Shown piece by piece: positions 7,372-14,304 of a DNA stretch of 16,118 bases; the first letter of the stretch is position 1, and each line of letters opens with the position of its first letter. The notes beneath the pieces were generated by a model. The model was given only the letters and a program-made list of their open reading frames with translations, was not told the origin of the DNA and made no database searches. Origin of the DNA: Spirochaetota bacterium (GTDB lineage Bacteria > Spirochaetota > Leptospiria > Turneriellales > Turneriellaceae). Where the stretch lies: positions 1 through 16,118 of the forward strand of contig JAKQXK010000114.1 in NCBI GenBank assembly GCA_029561505.1. The letters are read 5' to 3'. The translations under genes were made by a program, and so were the position numbers.

Positions 7372-8091
7372 CTACTTGATCAGTGCGCTGATCTCACCGG
7401 CCCGCATCTCGAAAACCGATTCGGCGTCTGAAGCAAGCTTGCTGTCGTGCGTCACAAGCAGAATACCTTTGCCGCGGTCGTGCTCTTCACGCAGCAGTTT
7501 TTTTACGCGCGCTACAGATTCAGGGTCAAGGTCGCCCGAAGGTTCATCTGCAAGAATAAAAGGTGAATCTTTGATAAGCGCCCGCGCGATCGCGGTCTTT
7601 TGCAGCTGCCCGCCCGAAAGTTTCGTAGGGAAAGACCCCAGCAAACCATGCATGTCGAGTTTGTCGGCAAGATATTTCAACCGGTCTGCATAGGCAGCAT
7701 CGATCTGACCATGTGCCGCCACATAGGCGAACCGTAAATTCTCTTCAACGGTAAAGCGGCCGAGCATTTCTGAGAACTGAAAAATAATGCCAAAATAGCG
7801 GCCGCGAATTTTGGCCTGTCGGCCACGGCCTGCGCGCGAGATCTTGTACTTGTCGACGTAGACATCGCCTTTCGCGACAGCAATGAGCCCGGCTATCGCC
7901 GTAATCAGAGTGCTCTTGCCGCTGCCCGAGGGGCCAATAATCGCGACGTAGTCATTGGAATTCAGATCGAGCGTAACACCGCGCAGGGCTTCGACAACCT
8001 CTGACGTGCGCTCGCCCGACCGGTTTCCCTTCGACCAGCCGAGAGCAGAGACCTGCGAATAGTTTATATGCACATCGAGAATGCGGATCAT
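7372..8091 (-). CDS. ABC transporter ATP-binding protein, LolD/MacB-like
   Basis: A complete 239-residue nucleotide-binding domain with Walker A GPSGSGKST (about 53-61), Q-loop IIFQFSEM (Q105), signature LSGGQLQK (158-165), Walker B FILADEPSGDLD (178-189) and H-loop LLVTHD (H215). The Walker B and D-loop wording puts it near the LolD/MacB/FtsE group that pairs with FtsX-like permeases for envelope work. It has an unusual charged loop of roughly 20 residues (about 11-33, WSKGNRSGERTS) between the first two beta strands, where most relatives are shorter. No permease is adjacent: downstream is the PdxB-like gene, and upstream is a divergent TPR-like gene. The partner must be encoded elsewhere, or the protein is a stand-alone ATPase. 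A GGTGAG lies just upstream of the ATG. Confidence 0.9.
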   Translation of the reverse strand: MIRILDVHINYSQVSALGWSKGNRSGERTSEVVEALRGVTLDLNSNDYVAIIGPSGSGKSTLITAIAGLIAVAKGDVYVDKYKISRAGRGRQAKIRGRYFGIIFQFSEMLGRFTVEENLRFAYVAAHGQIDAAYADRLKYLADKLDMHGLLGSFPTKLSGGQLQKTAIARALIKDSPFILADEPSGDLDPESVARVKKLLREEHDRGKGILLVTHDSKLASDAESVFEMRAGEISALIK

Positions 8092-8189
8092 TTCTCACCC
8101 GAAATATTATGTCACATCGACCGGTCAACAGAATTGCCCTGCGACCCCTGTTTTGCTCATGCGCAACTTTCATTTTCCGATACTCGAAT

Positions 8190-8819
8190 ATGGACGTCGC
8201 GACGCTGCAAAACCTCGAATCGCAGGGTGCTCACCCGCAGATCGAACGGGAGCTGGCCGCAGCCCTTGAACGCGGCAAATCGCCCGCAGTGCTGAAATAT
8301 GCTTCGTCGTACTATGTTCGCCGTGGCAACCCGGCCAAATCGCTCAGCTGTTATTCGGCTTATGTGCAGCATACACCCCCTGAGCAGCGCGATCTCGAAG
8401 CGGTGCAATGGGCCATCGATTGCGCGCGGCGCATCGGACGCTCAGAACTCGTACGCGACTTTTTCTTCAGCCTGACAAACCGCGAGCGCGAATTGCTCGC
8501 CCCGGCGAGCCTCATTCAGGTTGCCTCGGCCTTTATTGCGATGGGCCAGCTCGACGAAGCCGAAACAATTCTGCGTTTTGTGCGCAACCGATCAGGCGCA
8601 AAACAGCTCGTTACATTTGACGAATTGATTTCTGACCGCTTTGGCAGCCTCGACAACGCCCGCAAGTATGCCTCTGAAACCGAACCACGCTTCGACAAGG
8701 GGGATTTCTACACCAACGTCAAACAGGCGGTCAACCTGGCCCTCGCGCACATGTCGCAGGGAAACTATTCGACCGCAGAGAATATTCTGCTCTCTTGCAA
8801 AGCCGGGGTCGCGGCCTAA
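8190..8819 (+). CDS. TPR-like helical-repeat protein, function unknown
   Basis: A 209-residue, almost wholly helical protein. Helix pairs with tetratricopeptide spacing and small-residue packing are visible at about 32-60 (AVLKYASSYYVRRGNPAKSL), 68-95, 105-130 (ASLIQVASAFIAMGQLDEAE) and 180-205 (VNLALAHMSQGNYSTAENIL). No signal peptide or membrane segment is seen with this start. An in-frame ATG 27 codons upstream (8109) would add a cysteine-rich, non-TPR leader and leave only 17 bp to the divergent ABC ATPase gene. I therefore prefer 8190, which leaves a 98-bp divergent intergenic region for promoters, although no clear Shine-Dalgarno precedes either. The specific function is not recognisable; such proteins act as protein-protein scaffolds. 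Confidence 0.75.
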   Translation: MDVATLQNLESQGAHPQIERELAAALERGKSPAVLKYASSYYVRRGNPAKSLSCYSAYVQHTPPEQRDLEAVQWAIDCARRIGRSELVRDFFFSLTNRERELLAPASLIQVASAFIAMGQLDEAETILRFVRNRSGAKQLVTFDELISDRFGSLDNARKYASETEPRFDKGDFYTNVKQAVNLALAHMSQGNYSTAENILLSCKAGVAA

Positions 8820-8882
8820 GCGCTTCGCTGCTTTCGGTTTTTAACCTCTCTGCCCTATCAGTATGCGGGGCCGCGCGATATC

Positions 8883-8907
8883 GCCATTTGACTATATGTC
8901 AAATGGC
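8883..8907. repeat. Perfect 10-bp inverted repeat over the hemN stop codon
   Basis: GCCATTTGAC (8883-8892) and GTCAAATGGC (8898-8907) are exact reverse complements around a TATAT loop. The hemN TGA (8899-8901) falls inside the right arm. The structure sits between the convergent TPR-like gene and hemN and could act as a 3'-end hairpin for both transcripts. Neither side has the U-run of an intrinsic terminator. Confidence 0.6.
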
Positions 8908-10275
8908 CTTAGAAAATGCCTTCTGAACCCCAGACTTGCGGTAGGCGTCGAACACAGACGCAATGTGTCTGATAATAAAACTGCCGGTTTCGCTTGCGGT
9001 AAATGAATCGGCTGTCAGAATTCCATGACCGTCTGCTGCGAATTCTCTGAGGCGTGACATTTCATCTGCAAAATGCTCTTCGAAACGTATGCCAAATTCA
9101 TTTTCAATCGCTGAAAATTGCACATGAAAGTTCGCCATGAGCATCGTGATCACTTCGTGGCGAAGGCTGTCTTCGTTCGACATCACAAAACCCTTTTCAA
9201 ACCAATCGCTTCCCTTTTCAATGGCATTGCGATAGCCGCTGAGCTTCAGATGATTCTGCATATAAACGCCTGAGACGAATCCGATGGCGCTGGTGCCAAA
9301 AGCCAGCATGTCGAGGGTCTTCTGCGTCGTATAACCCATAAAATTTCGGTGCAGGGTTTTTTCGTGAAATGCGCGCGTGAGCGTATCGTCGCCAAGACCA
9401 AAATGGTCCATGCCGATCTGCTCATAACCCAATGACGCGAAGTGTTCGCGTGCCGCGAGGTAAATGAGCAGCTTTTCGGCAGGCTGCGTTAGCGCCGCGG
9501 CATCCATACGCTTTTGGTGGTGCTTGAGCCAGGGTACGTGAGCATAGCTGAAAAGCGCAATACGATCGGGACGAATATCGCCGATAAAGTCAAGATTCGC
9601 GCGGTAGCTTTCAAGCGTCTGGTGCGGCAGCCCGTAAATCAGGTCAACATTAACAGAAGAAAAGCCGAGCCGTCGGCTCGTTTCGACGACGTCACGAATA
9701 CGGCCTATATCCTGCGGGCGGTTGACCGCCTCTAGCACCTTCGGCGTCACATCTTGTACGCCGTAGCTGACGCGATGCATACCGAGCGAGCGCAGGTGAG
9801 CGAGGTAGTGATCAGCGACATACATTGGATCCAGTTCGACTGAAATTTCCGCGTCATTGGTAAAAACGAACCGCTCATGCAGTTTGGCGAAAATTTTGTC
9901 CCAGTCAGTAAGGCGCAGAAAATTCGGAGTCCCCCCGCCGAAATGCAATTGGCTAACGCGGGGCCTGAATTCGAGTATGTGTGTTTTGGCTTCAATTTCG
10001 GCGAGCAGCAACGGTATGTATTCGTCGAGCACTTCGAGCTTACGCGAAAGTAAGACATTGCATCCGCAATAGAGGCACAGGTTCTCGCAAAACGGCAGGT
10101 GAATGTAGACACTGACGGGGCGGGCCTCTTCGCAGCGGCGGTAACTGTTCACCAGCTCTGCATCAGCGAGCGGTACAAATTCGAGGGCAGTCGGGTACGA
10201 AGTGTATCGGGGTACGGGAGAATCGTAACGGGCAATGAGAGCCTGCACCGTGGCGTTGTCGAGCATTGCGGTCAT
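8899..10275 (-). CDS. hemN: Oxygen-independent coproporphyrinogen III oxidase (radical SAM)
   Basis: Converts coproporphyrinogen III to protoporphyrinogen IX in heme synthesis without oxygen, by SAM radical chemistry. The 458-residue length matches the classical HemN. YTSYPTALEF near 24-33 is the diagnostic N-terminal HemN stretch. Next comes YIHLPFCENLCLYCGC with the [4Fe-4S] cysteines C63, C67 and C70 (CX3CX2C) plus the extra C72, then FGGGTPNFL (113-120) for SAM binding. HVPWLKHHQKRMD and the IGMDHFGLGDD region are further HemN-type features, separating it from the HemW subgroup, which lacks the N-terminal part. Two ATG codons, at 10275 and 10266, are possible starts; neither has a convincing Shine-Dalgarno. 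It lies 76 bp downstream of flbB on the same strand and may receive read-through from the flagellar operon, or have its own promoter in that gap. Confidence 0.96.
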   Translation of the reverse strand: MTAMLDNATVQALIARYDSPVPRYTSYPTALEFVPLADAELVNSYRRCEEARPVSVYIHLPFCENLCLYCGCNVLLSRKLEVLDEYIPLLLAEIEAKTHILEFRPRVSQLHFGGGTPNFLRLTDWDKIFAKLHERFVFTNDAEISVELDPMYVADHYLAHLRSLGMHRVSYGVQDVTPKVLEAVNRPQDIGRIRDVVETSRRLGFSSVNVDLIYGLPHQTLESYRANLDFIGDIRPDRIALFSYAHVPWLKHHQKRMDAAALTQPAEKLLIYLAAREHFASLGYEQIGMDHFGLGDDTLTRAFHEKTLHRNFMGYTTQKTLDMLAFGTSAIGFVSGVYMQNHLKLSGYRNAIEKGSDWFEKGFVMSNEDSLRHEVITMLMANFHVQFSAIENEFGIRFEEHFADEMSRLREFAADGHGILTADSFTASETGSFIIRHIASVFDAYRKSGVQKAFSKAI

Positions 10276-10345
10276 TCGTAGGTGGTGGCACGAACGTCAA
10301 GCGGCGCCACCCGAAAAGTCACCGAATTGTAATGGAAACTACCGA

Positions 10346-10357
10346 CCCTGATCAGGG
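10346..10357. repeat. 12-bp palindrome at the flbB stop codon
   Basis: CCCTGATCAGGG is self-complementary and contains the flbB TGA. It has no loop and no T-run after it on the minus strand. It may be chance or a protein-binding palindrome at the flbB-hemN junction. Confidence 0.3.
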
Positions 10358-10984
10358 CTGCTGCGTTTCTTCGTCTTCGGCTGCGTCGGGGCGGGTCAGC
10401 GCGGGCAGCATCATCTTGCGCGTGATCTCAGCGCGCCTGTCGGGCTGAAACAATGTCAGAAGGTATGGTACGATCGAGGGATTGCCCTCGAGTTCGGCGT
10501 CTTTGTCCATCTGCCGCATCACATCGATGATGTCAAAATCACGCCAGCTCTGCATCATCTCTTGCGCCTTTTGCGGCGGCATGTTGCGTACCTTCTCAGC
10601 AAGGTCTTTTACCTTTTTCTGCCGGTCTTCCCATTCTTTTTGTGCGACGATAAATTTTTCTTTTTCGGCCCTCAGAGCCCGGCGCGTTTCTTCTATTTCA
10701 CGCTTCTGGTCTTCGCCGCCGGTTTCTTTTGACTTGAGATCGGCTTCGCGACGTGCGAGCGCCTCTTCGCGCTCGATCAGCTTCTGTTCCCATTTCTGAA
10801 ATTCGACCTTCTCTACCTCAGTGGGGTAGTCTTTATCTTCAATGCGCAGCGGGTTTTTGGGCGCCAGAAACGGCAAGATGTCTGAAGCGCGTATAACGCC
10901 TGTCGCATCGAGCGCATAAAAAATGCCCCCGGAAAATACGACTATTAAAAGCAGTAGAAAAAGTATGAAACGTTTCTGGTTCAT
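10352..10984 (-). CDS. flbB: Spirochaete flagellar protein FlbB (MotE-like collar protein)
   Basis: A 210-residue protein with one N-terminal membrane anchor (about 6-24, FILFLLLLIVVFSGGIFYA). A juxtamembrane segment is followed by a charged coiled coil (about 60-140, rich in E, K, R and Q). The C-terminal domain, from about 142 (MPPQKAQEMMQSWRDFDIIDVMRQM) to LFQPDRRAEITRKMM, resembles the MgtE-N/MotE type. In Borrelia, FlbB anchors the periplasmic collar that surrounds the flagellar motor and recruits stators (established for the family); the same role is inferred here. The ATG at 10984 overlaps the TGA of the upstream small gene (ATGA), implying translational coupling. An in-frame upstream start ten codons earlier would place extra residues before the anchor and is disfavoured. 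It is the last visible flagellar gene of the operon. Confidence 0.88.
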   Translation of the reverse strand: MNQKRFILFLLLLIVVFSGGIFYALDATGVIRASDILPFLAPKNPLRIEDKDYPTEVEKVEFQKWEQKLIEREEALARREADLKSKETGGEDQKREIEETRRALRAEKEKFIVAQKEWEDRQKKVKDLAEKVRNMPPQKAQEMMQSWRDFDIIDVMRQMDKDAELEGNPSIVPYLLTLFQPDRRAEITRKMMLPALTRPDAAEDEETQQP

Positions 10985-11277
10985 GTTTCGCCCCCCGAAA
11001 CATATGGCCCCCACATGTTATGGCTCACCGGCGATTGGCAATGCGCAGTCTCGGCGGCTGCAGCGTTCTTACGCGACTCGCCGCGCATGCAGGCCGACTC
11101 AACCCCCGTGAGGCCCTGCACCAGATGCCGGCTGCGGCTCAGGCATGAACCCATGTCGTCGATATTGCGCACCAGAGATGTGATATTCTTTTTCAATTCT
11201 CGCAGATTCTGCCAGACTTCATGCGCCGAAAAGCGCAGGCGTTTAAAGGCTTTCTTTGCAACAACGGGGTAGTTCAT
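10981..11277 (-). CDS. Unrecognised 98-residue protein in the flagellar operon
   Basis: I do not recognise this family. The case for a real gene is structural. Its ATG overlaps the fliJ TGA and its own TGA overlaps the flbB ATG, each as a 4-base ATGA junction. A strong GAGGAG (11287-11292) sits 9 bases upstream of its start. The product is basic at the N-terminus (VAKKAFKRLRF), then has an amphipathic helix-prone stretch to about residue 55 (HEVWQNLRELKKNITSLVRNIDDM), and ends in a low-complexity Ala/Ser/Gly tail. Three cysteines are at about 45, 63 and 80. It has no signal peptide or membrane helix, so it is probably cytoplasmic. Its position suggests a small accessory or chaperone-like partner of FliJ or FlbB, but that is guesswork from context. 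The poorly structured second half could mean that only the helical part is under selection. Confidence 0.7.
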   Translation of the reverse strand: MNYPVVAKKAFKRLRFSAHEVWQNLRELKKNITSLVRNIDDMGSCLSRSRHLVQGLTGVESACMRGESRKNAAAAETAHCQSPVSHNMWGPYVSGGET

Positions 11278-11717
11278 GGGTTCTTTCTCCTCAACTGGTT
11301 GGCTTCATCGAAAAACTGCATCTCTTCTTTTTCTACGTCTGCTTTAAATTCGCTAAACCGGCGTTCGCGCATAATCTCAATCACCCGCCGCTCTTTGCGC
11401 GCCGCATTGTATGCATCACGCTTAGAAGCGAGTTCTGGTTCAAGTTCGGTTATCTGGCGCGTGGCGGTATCTTTGCGCAGGCGCAAGGCGCCGAGGTATT
11501 CGTACATATTGCGCAGTTCGGTTATCGGCACCGGCTTGCTGATGAATTCAGCCCGCTGCGCCTGCAGCATTGAATTATATTCGCTGTCGAATGCCTGCTG
11601 CCGTTCACGGTAGACGTTGACTTTTCCCATGACCTGCGCGAGTTCACCCAGTTTCTGCTGCTCTTTCACTTTCTTTACTTTCAGATAACCTTCGAGATGA
11701 AACTTGAACTTTTTCAT
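11274..11717 (-). CDS. fliJ: Flagellar export protein FliJ (spirochaete FlbA)
   Basis: A 147-residue, nearly all-helical coiled-coil protein beginning MKKFKFHLEGYLKVKKVKEQQK, the usual FliJ opening, followed by long heptad-like stretches rich in E, K, R and Q. FliJ is the central stalk of the FliI6 ATPase ring in the flagellar type III export apparatus and acts at the cytoplasmic face (family knowledge). Identification rests on coiled-coil character, length and position directly after fliI, because FliJ sequences diverge strongly. It starts 8 bp after the fliI stop with only a weak Shine-Dalgarno, so coupling to fliI translation is likely. Its TGA overlaps the ATG of the next small gene. Confidence 0.88.
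   Translation of the reverse strand: MKKFKFHLEGYLKVKKVKEQQKLGELAQVMGKVNVYRERQQAFDSEYNSMLQAQRAEFISKPVPITELRNMYEYLGALRLRKDTATRQITELEPELASKRDAYNAARKERRVIEIMRERRFSEFKADVEKEEMQFFDEANQLRRKNP
11287..11292 (-). promoter_or_regulatory. Ribosome binding site of the 98-residue ORF
   Basis: GAGGAG on the minus strand, 9 bases before the ATG at 11277 and inside the 3' end of fliJ. It is among the best Shine-Dalgarno matches in the window and is the main reason to accept the small ORF. Confidence 0.7.
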
Positions 11718-11725
11718 GACTTAGT

Positions 11726-13138
11726 CTATGCCCCGCGCCTTGCCGGTACATTGCCACGGGCCCGTACCTGACCCAGAATCTCGCGCAGCTGCCGCCGCGT
11801 CTCTTCAAACGGAATCTGCTCTTCAGGTGTCTGGCGCAAGAACCGCCGCATCGGCTCGCGCAGCAAAATTGCGTTGTCGATCACCGGGTCGGCACCGCGA
11901 GCGTAGGCCCCGAGATTGATCGTCTCTTCGTTTTCTTTGTACGCGGTGTAGATTTCACGAAAGTCCTGCGCGTTCTTGAGGTGCTCTTTGTCGACGACGT
12001 TCACCATCGTGCGGCTGATCGAATCGGCGATATCGATTGCGGGGTACTGGTTCTGGCTGTTGAGACGGCGCGACAGCGTGATATGCCCGTCAAGCACACC
12101 ACGCGCCGTGTCGGCGATGGGCTCATTCATGTCGTCGCCTTCGACGAGCACGCTGTAGATTCCTGTAATCGAACCTTTGTCGCTTGTGCCCGCGCGCTCC
12201 ATAAGGCCGGGAATCAGCGAAAATACAGAAGGCGGATATCCCCTCGTTGTGGGCGGCTCGCCGCGTGAAAGGCCTATCTCCCTCTGGGCATGCGCGAGGC
12301 GAGTGATCGAATCCATCATCAGAAGAACGTTCTTGCCCTGATCGCGAAAATATTCGGCAATCGTCGTCGCGAGATAACCCGCGCGCACCCGGTTCATCGG
12401 CGACTCAGAAGCAATCGAAGCGATGACGACAGATTTTTTGCGTCCGCTTTCGCCGAGTTGTTCCTGAATGAATTCTGCAACCTCGCGACCCCGCTCGCCA
12501 ATGAGCGCAATCACGTTCACGTCGGCTGTCGAATATTTGGCGATCATGCCGAGCAGCGTCGACTTACCGACACCCGAACCCGCAAAGATACCGACGCGCT
12601 GGCCCTGCCCCAGCGTCAGAAACGCATCGATCGCCTTGACGCCGGTGTACATGGGTGTGCGAATCAGCGGGCGCGACAGAGGCTGCGGCGGGTCACCATA
12701 AAGGCCGCGCGTTTCGCCTTCGACGAGCATACCGCGGTTGTCGATCGGTCGGCCCATGCCATCGATCACTCGACCCAAGACTGCCGACGTCAGCGAAACC
12801 GAAGGCATATTGCCGGTCGAAACCACGCGGTTGCCCGCAGAGACGCCCACGATTTTCTCGAGCGGCGCCAGCACGACGGTGCTTTCGCGAAAACCAACAA
12901 CTTCTGCGAGAATATAATTTTCTTCTGCGCGCTTACCCGTAGGCGAGAAACGCTCAATGGTGGAGTTCACTTCGATATGGCAGAGTTCACCCAGGCGAAC
13001 CTCTGGCCCTTTTGAAAAAACGACATTGCCCTGTATCTCAAGCACCGACCCCAGCGACCGAATCGTGTCGGTTTTCCGTATTATGTCTCTATATTTGTCG
13101 AGCAGTCTGATCTCTTTGCTGACGTTTCTGGCTATCAT
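11726..13138 (-). CDS. fliI: Flagellum-specific ATPase FliI
   Basis: A 470-residue export ATPase related to the F1 beta subunit. It energises unfolding and delivery of flagellar substrates at the export gate. Walker A is AGSGVGKST (about 186-194), followed by the GERGREVAEFI segment (214-224). Walker B is VLLMMDSITRLAHAQREIGLS (D276), and the FliI-type GEPPTTRGYPPSVFSLIPGLMERAG region and VEGDDMNEPIADTARGVLDGHI follow. The N-terminal beta-barrel domain and a C-terminal helical part are both present, so the gene is complete. The ATG at 13138 has TAGGA 8 bases upstream (AGGA at 13147-13150). Unusually for this operon it is preceded by a 161-bp gap that contains an inverted-repeat element. Confidence 0.97.
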   Translation of the reverse strand: MIARNVSKEIRLLDKYRDIIRKTDTIRSLGSVLEIQGNVVFSKGPEVRLGELCHIEVNSTIERFSPTGKRAEENYILAEVVGFRESTVVLAPLEKIVGVSAGNRVVSTGNMPSVSLTSAVLGRVIDGMGRPIDNRGMLVEGETRGLYGDPPQPLSRPLIRTPMYTGVKAIDAFLTLGQGQRVGIFAGSGVGKSTLLGMIAKYSTADVNVIALIGERGREVAEFIQEQLGESGRKKSVVIASIASESPMNRVRAGYLATTIAEYFRDQGKNVLLMMDSITRLAHAQREIGLSRGEPPTTRGYPPSVFSLIPGLMERAGTSDKGSITGIYSVLVEGDDMNEPIADTARGVLDGHITLSRRLNSQNQYPAIDIADSISRTMVNVVDKEHLKNAQDFREIYTAYKENEETINLGAYARGADPVIDNAILLREPMRRFLRQTPEEQIPFEETRRQLREILGQVRARGNVPARRGA

Positions 13139-13163
13139 ATTCTATTTCCTAAAAGGTTTCGCG

Positions 13164-13284
13164 ACCACGGATGACGCAGAGGTACACAGAGGTTGCTCGG
13201 AGCATCTTTCACGAAGCAAGGCTGGCAATTTGCTGGGCATACTTTCGATTGCCTTTCTCCGTGCTCCTCCGTGTCCTCCGTGGT
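13164..13284. repeat. Intergenic inverted-repeat element between fliH and fliI
   Basis: The left arm (13164-13192, starting ACCACGGATGACGCAGAGG) and the reverse complement of the right arm (13256-13284, starting ACCACGGAGGACACGGAGG) match at 22 of 29 positions in my hand alignment. They enclose a 63-base centre. Each arm is built from an imperfect short unit of the form CACGGAG/CACAGAG repeated about three times. Repeats of this CCACGGAGNACACGGAG wording are, to my knowledge, scattered between genes in many bacterial genomes. The element fills most of the 161-bp fliH-fliI gap (13139-13299) and would fold into a long hairpin in the operon mRNA. No open reading frame of note lies inside. Confidence 0.7.
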
Positions 13285-13299
13285 TCATTTTCTTATATC

Positions 13300-14223
13300 C
13301 TACATTGGCTTCGCGTCGCGAATAGCCTGTTCGATTTCTTTCAGCTGCGTCGATATACGCGCGTCGATTGCACCGACGTCTGTTTCGATGATCACGCCGC
13401 CGCGGTCGACGCGCGAATCTTCGTAGATATTGACCTTGCGCAGAGATTCCATCATTTTTACAATTTCGTCTTTGTGCGCCGTCGTCAGTTCAAGGTCAGC
13501 GAAGTTAACACGAATGTCGATACGGTCGCGCTCTTTGATGCGCGCGAGACCTTCGCGAATATTATTCAACACAACCTCTTTACGCTCGATGATTTCGTCT
13601 TTAATGACCTTGCGCGCAATCATCAGAATCATTTCAACCATCAGTTTCTCTGACTCTTTGATGATCTGCTCGCGAACGTCGATCGCATTACCGAGAATCG
13701 TGCCAAGGCGGTCGATCAGGCGGCGAACCTCGCCCATACCCTCTTTATATCCCTGCTCGCGGCCCGCGTTATACCCTTTCTGGTAAGCTTCGTGGTTGAT
13801 ATCCTGAACTCTGAGCTCAGCCTCTTTGACCATGCGCTCGACTTCAAGCTTTGCCCGCTCGATGATCTGGCTCGACTGCAGACGCGCCGACTCTTCTTCT
13901 TTGCGAGCCTTTTCTTTGGCGTCTTGAATCAGGCGAAAGGCCTCGGCCTTACCCTCTTCGGTTATCCGCTGCGAGTCTTTTTCAGCCTCTTTCTGGCGAA
14001 TCTTGATTTCTTGTTCGGTCTCTTCGCGGTATCTCTGCAATTCGGCTTCGATCTCTTCGATTGAAGGGCCGGTGTATTGCTCAACGATATTACCTTCGGC
14101 ATCGAGCTCGAACTCCGCCAGTTCATCAAGCTGTTGAAACTTCTTGTAACGGTCTGGCAGTTCCAGTACGATAGCAGAGTTCTGCTTCGAGATTTCGTTG
14201 TTGTTGAATACCAGACGTGACAT
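13300..14223 (-). CDS. fliH: Flagellar assembly protein FliH
   Basis: A 307-residue regulator and stator of the FliI ATPase, linking it to the export gate and C-ring. After a short N-terminal segment (MSRLVFNNNEISKQ) comes a very long charged coiled coil (about 55-150, dense in E, K, R and Q). A glycine-patterned stretch YQKGYNAGREQGYKEGMGE follows at about 147-165, typical of the FliH GxxxG region. The C-terminal V-ATPase-E-like domain has the usual VEMILMIARKVIKDEI helix and ends with VDRGGVIIETDVGAIDARISTQLKEI. The length is at the long end for FliH because of the coiled coil. The preceding gap to fliG is 221 bp and repeat-rich, and the Shine-Dalgarno is weak, so its translation may be less tightly tied to fliG than the other genes are to their neighbours. 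Confidence 0.95.
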   Translation of the reverse strand: MSRLVFNNNEISKQNSAIVLELPDRYKKFQQLDELAEFELDAEGNIVEQYTGPSIEEIEAELQRYREETEQEIKIRQKEAEKDSQRITEEGKAEAFRLIQDAKEKARKEEESARLQSSQIIERAKLEVERMVKEAELRVQDINHEAYQKGYNAGREQGYKEGMGEVRRLIDRLGTILGNAIDVREQIIKESEKLMVEMILMIARKVIKDEIIERKEVVLNNIREGLARIKERDRIDIRVNFADLELTTAHKDEIVKMMESLRKVNIYEDSRVDRGGVIIETDVGAIDARISTQLKEIEQAIRDAKPM

Positions 14224-14304
14224 AATATATTACAGTGAGATTCTACCCTCTGCTCGTTTACTTATCGGAATTTCAGGAGTTGTACTGTATAGCTTTGGCC
14301 GTAG

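Noticed and set aside
8092..8189. Promoter candidates (TTGACC and CATAAT on the minus strand) between the ABC ATPase and TPR-like genes
   Set aside because: The two boxes are only 11 bases apart and the leader would be about 8 bases long; not enough to call a promoter.
8818..8842. Terminator after the TPR-like gene (AGCG-CTT-CGCT followed by TTTTT)
   Set aside because: The stem is only 4 bp and the T-run is offset by several bases; too weak to call.
10284..10311. GGTGGC/GCCACC inverted repeat before hemN
   Set aside because: A 6-bp stem with a 16-base loop in GC-rich DNA is easily expected by chance.
12290..13015. 241-codon plus-strand open frame
   Set aside because: It lies wholly antisense to fliI, whose Walker motifs are certain; the His/Arg-rich translation is typical of an antisense shadow in GC-rich coding DNA.
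13164..13284. CRISPR array made of CACGGAG-type units
   Set aside because: The units are adjacent, imperfect and arranged as facing arms, with no regular spacers.
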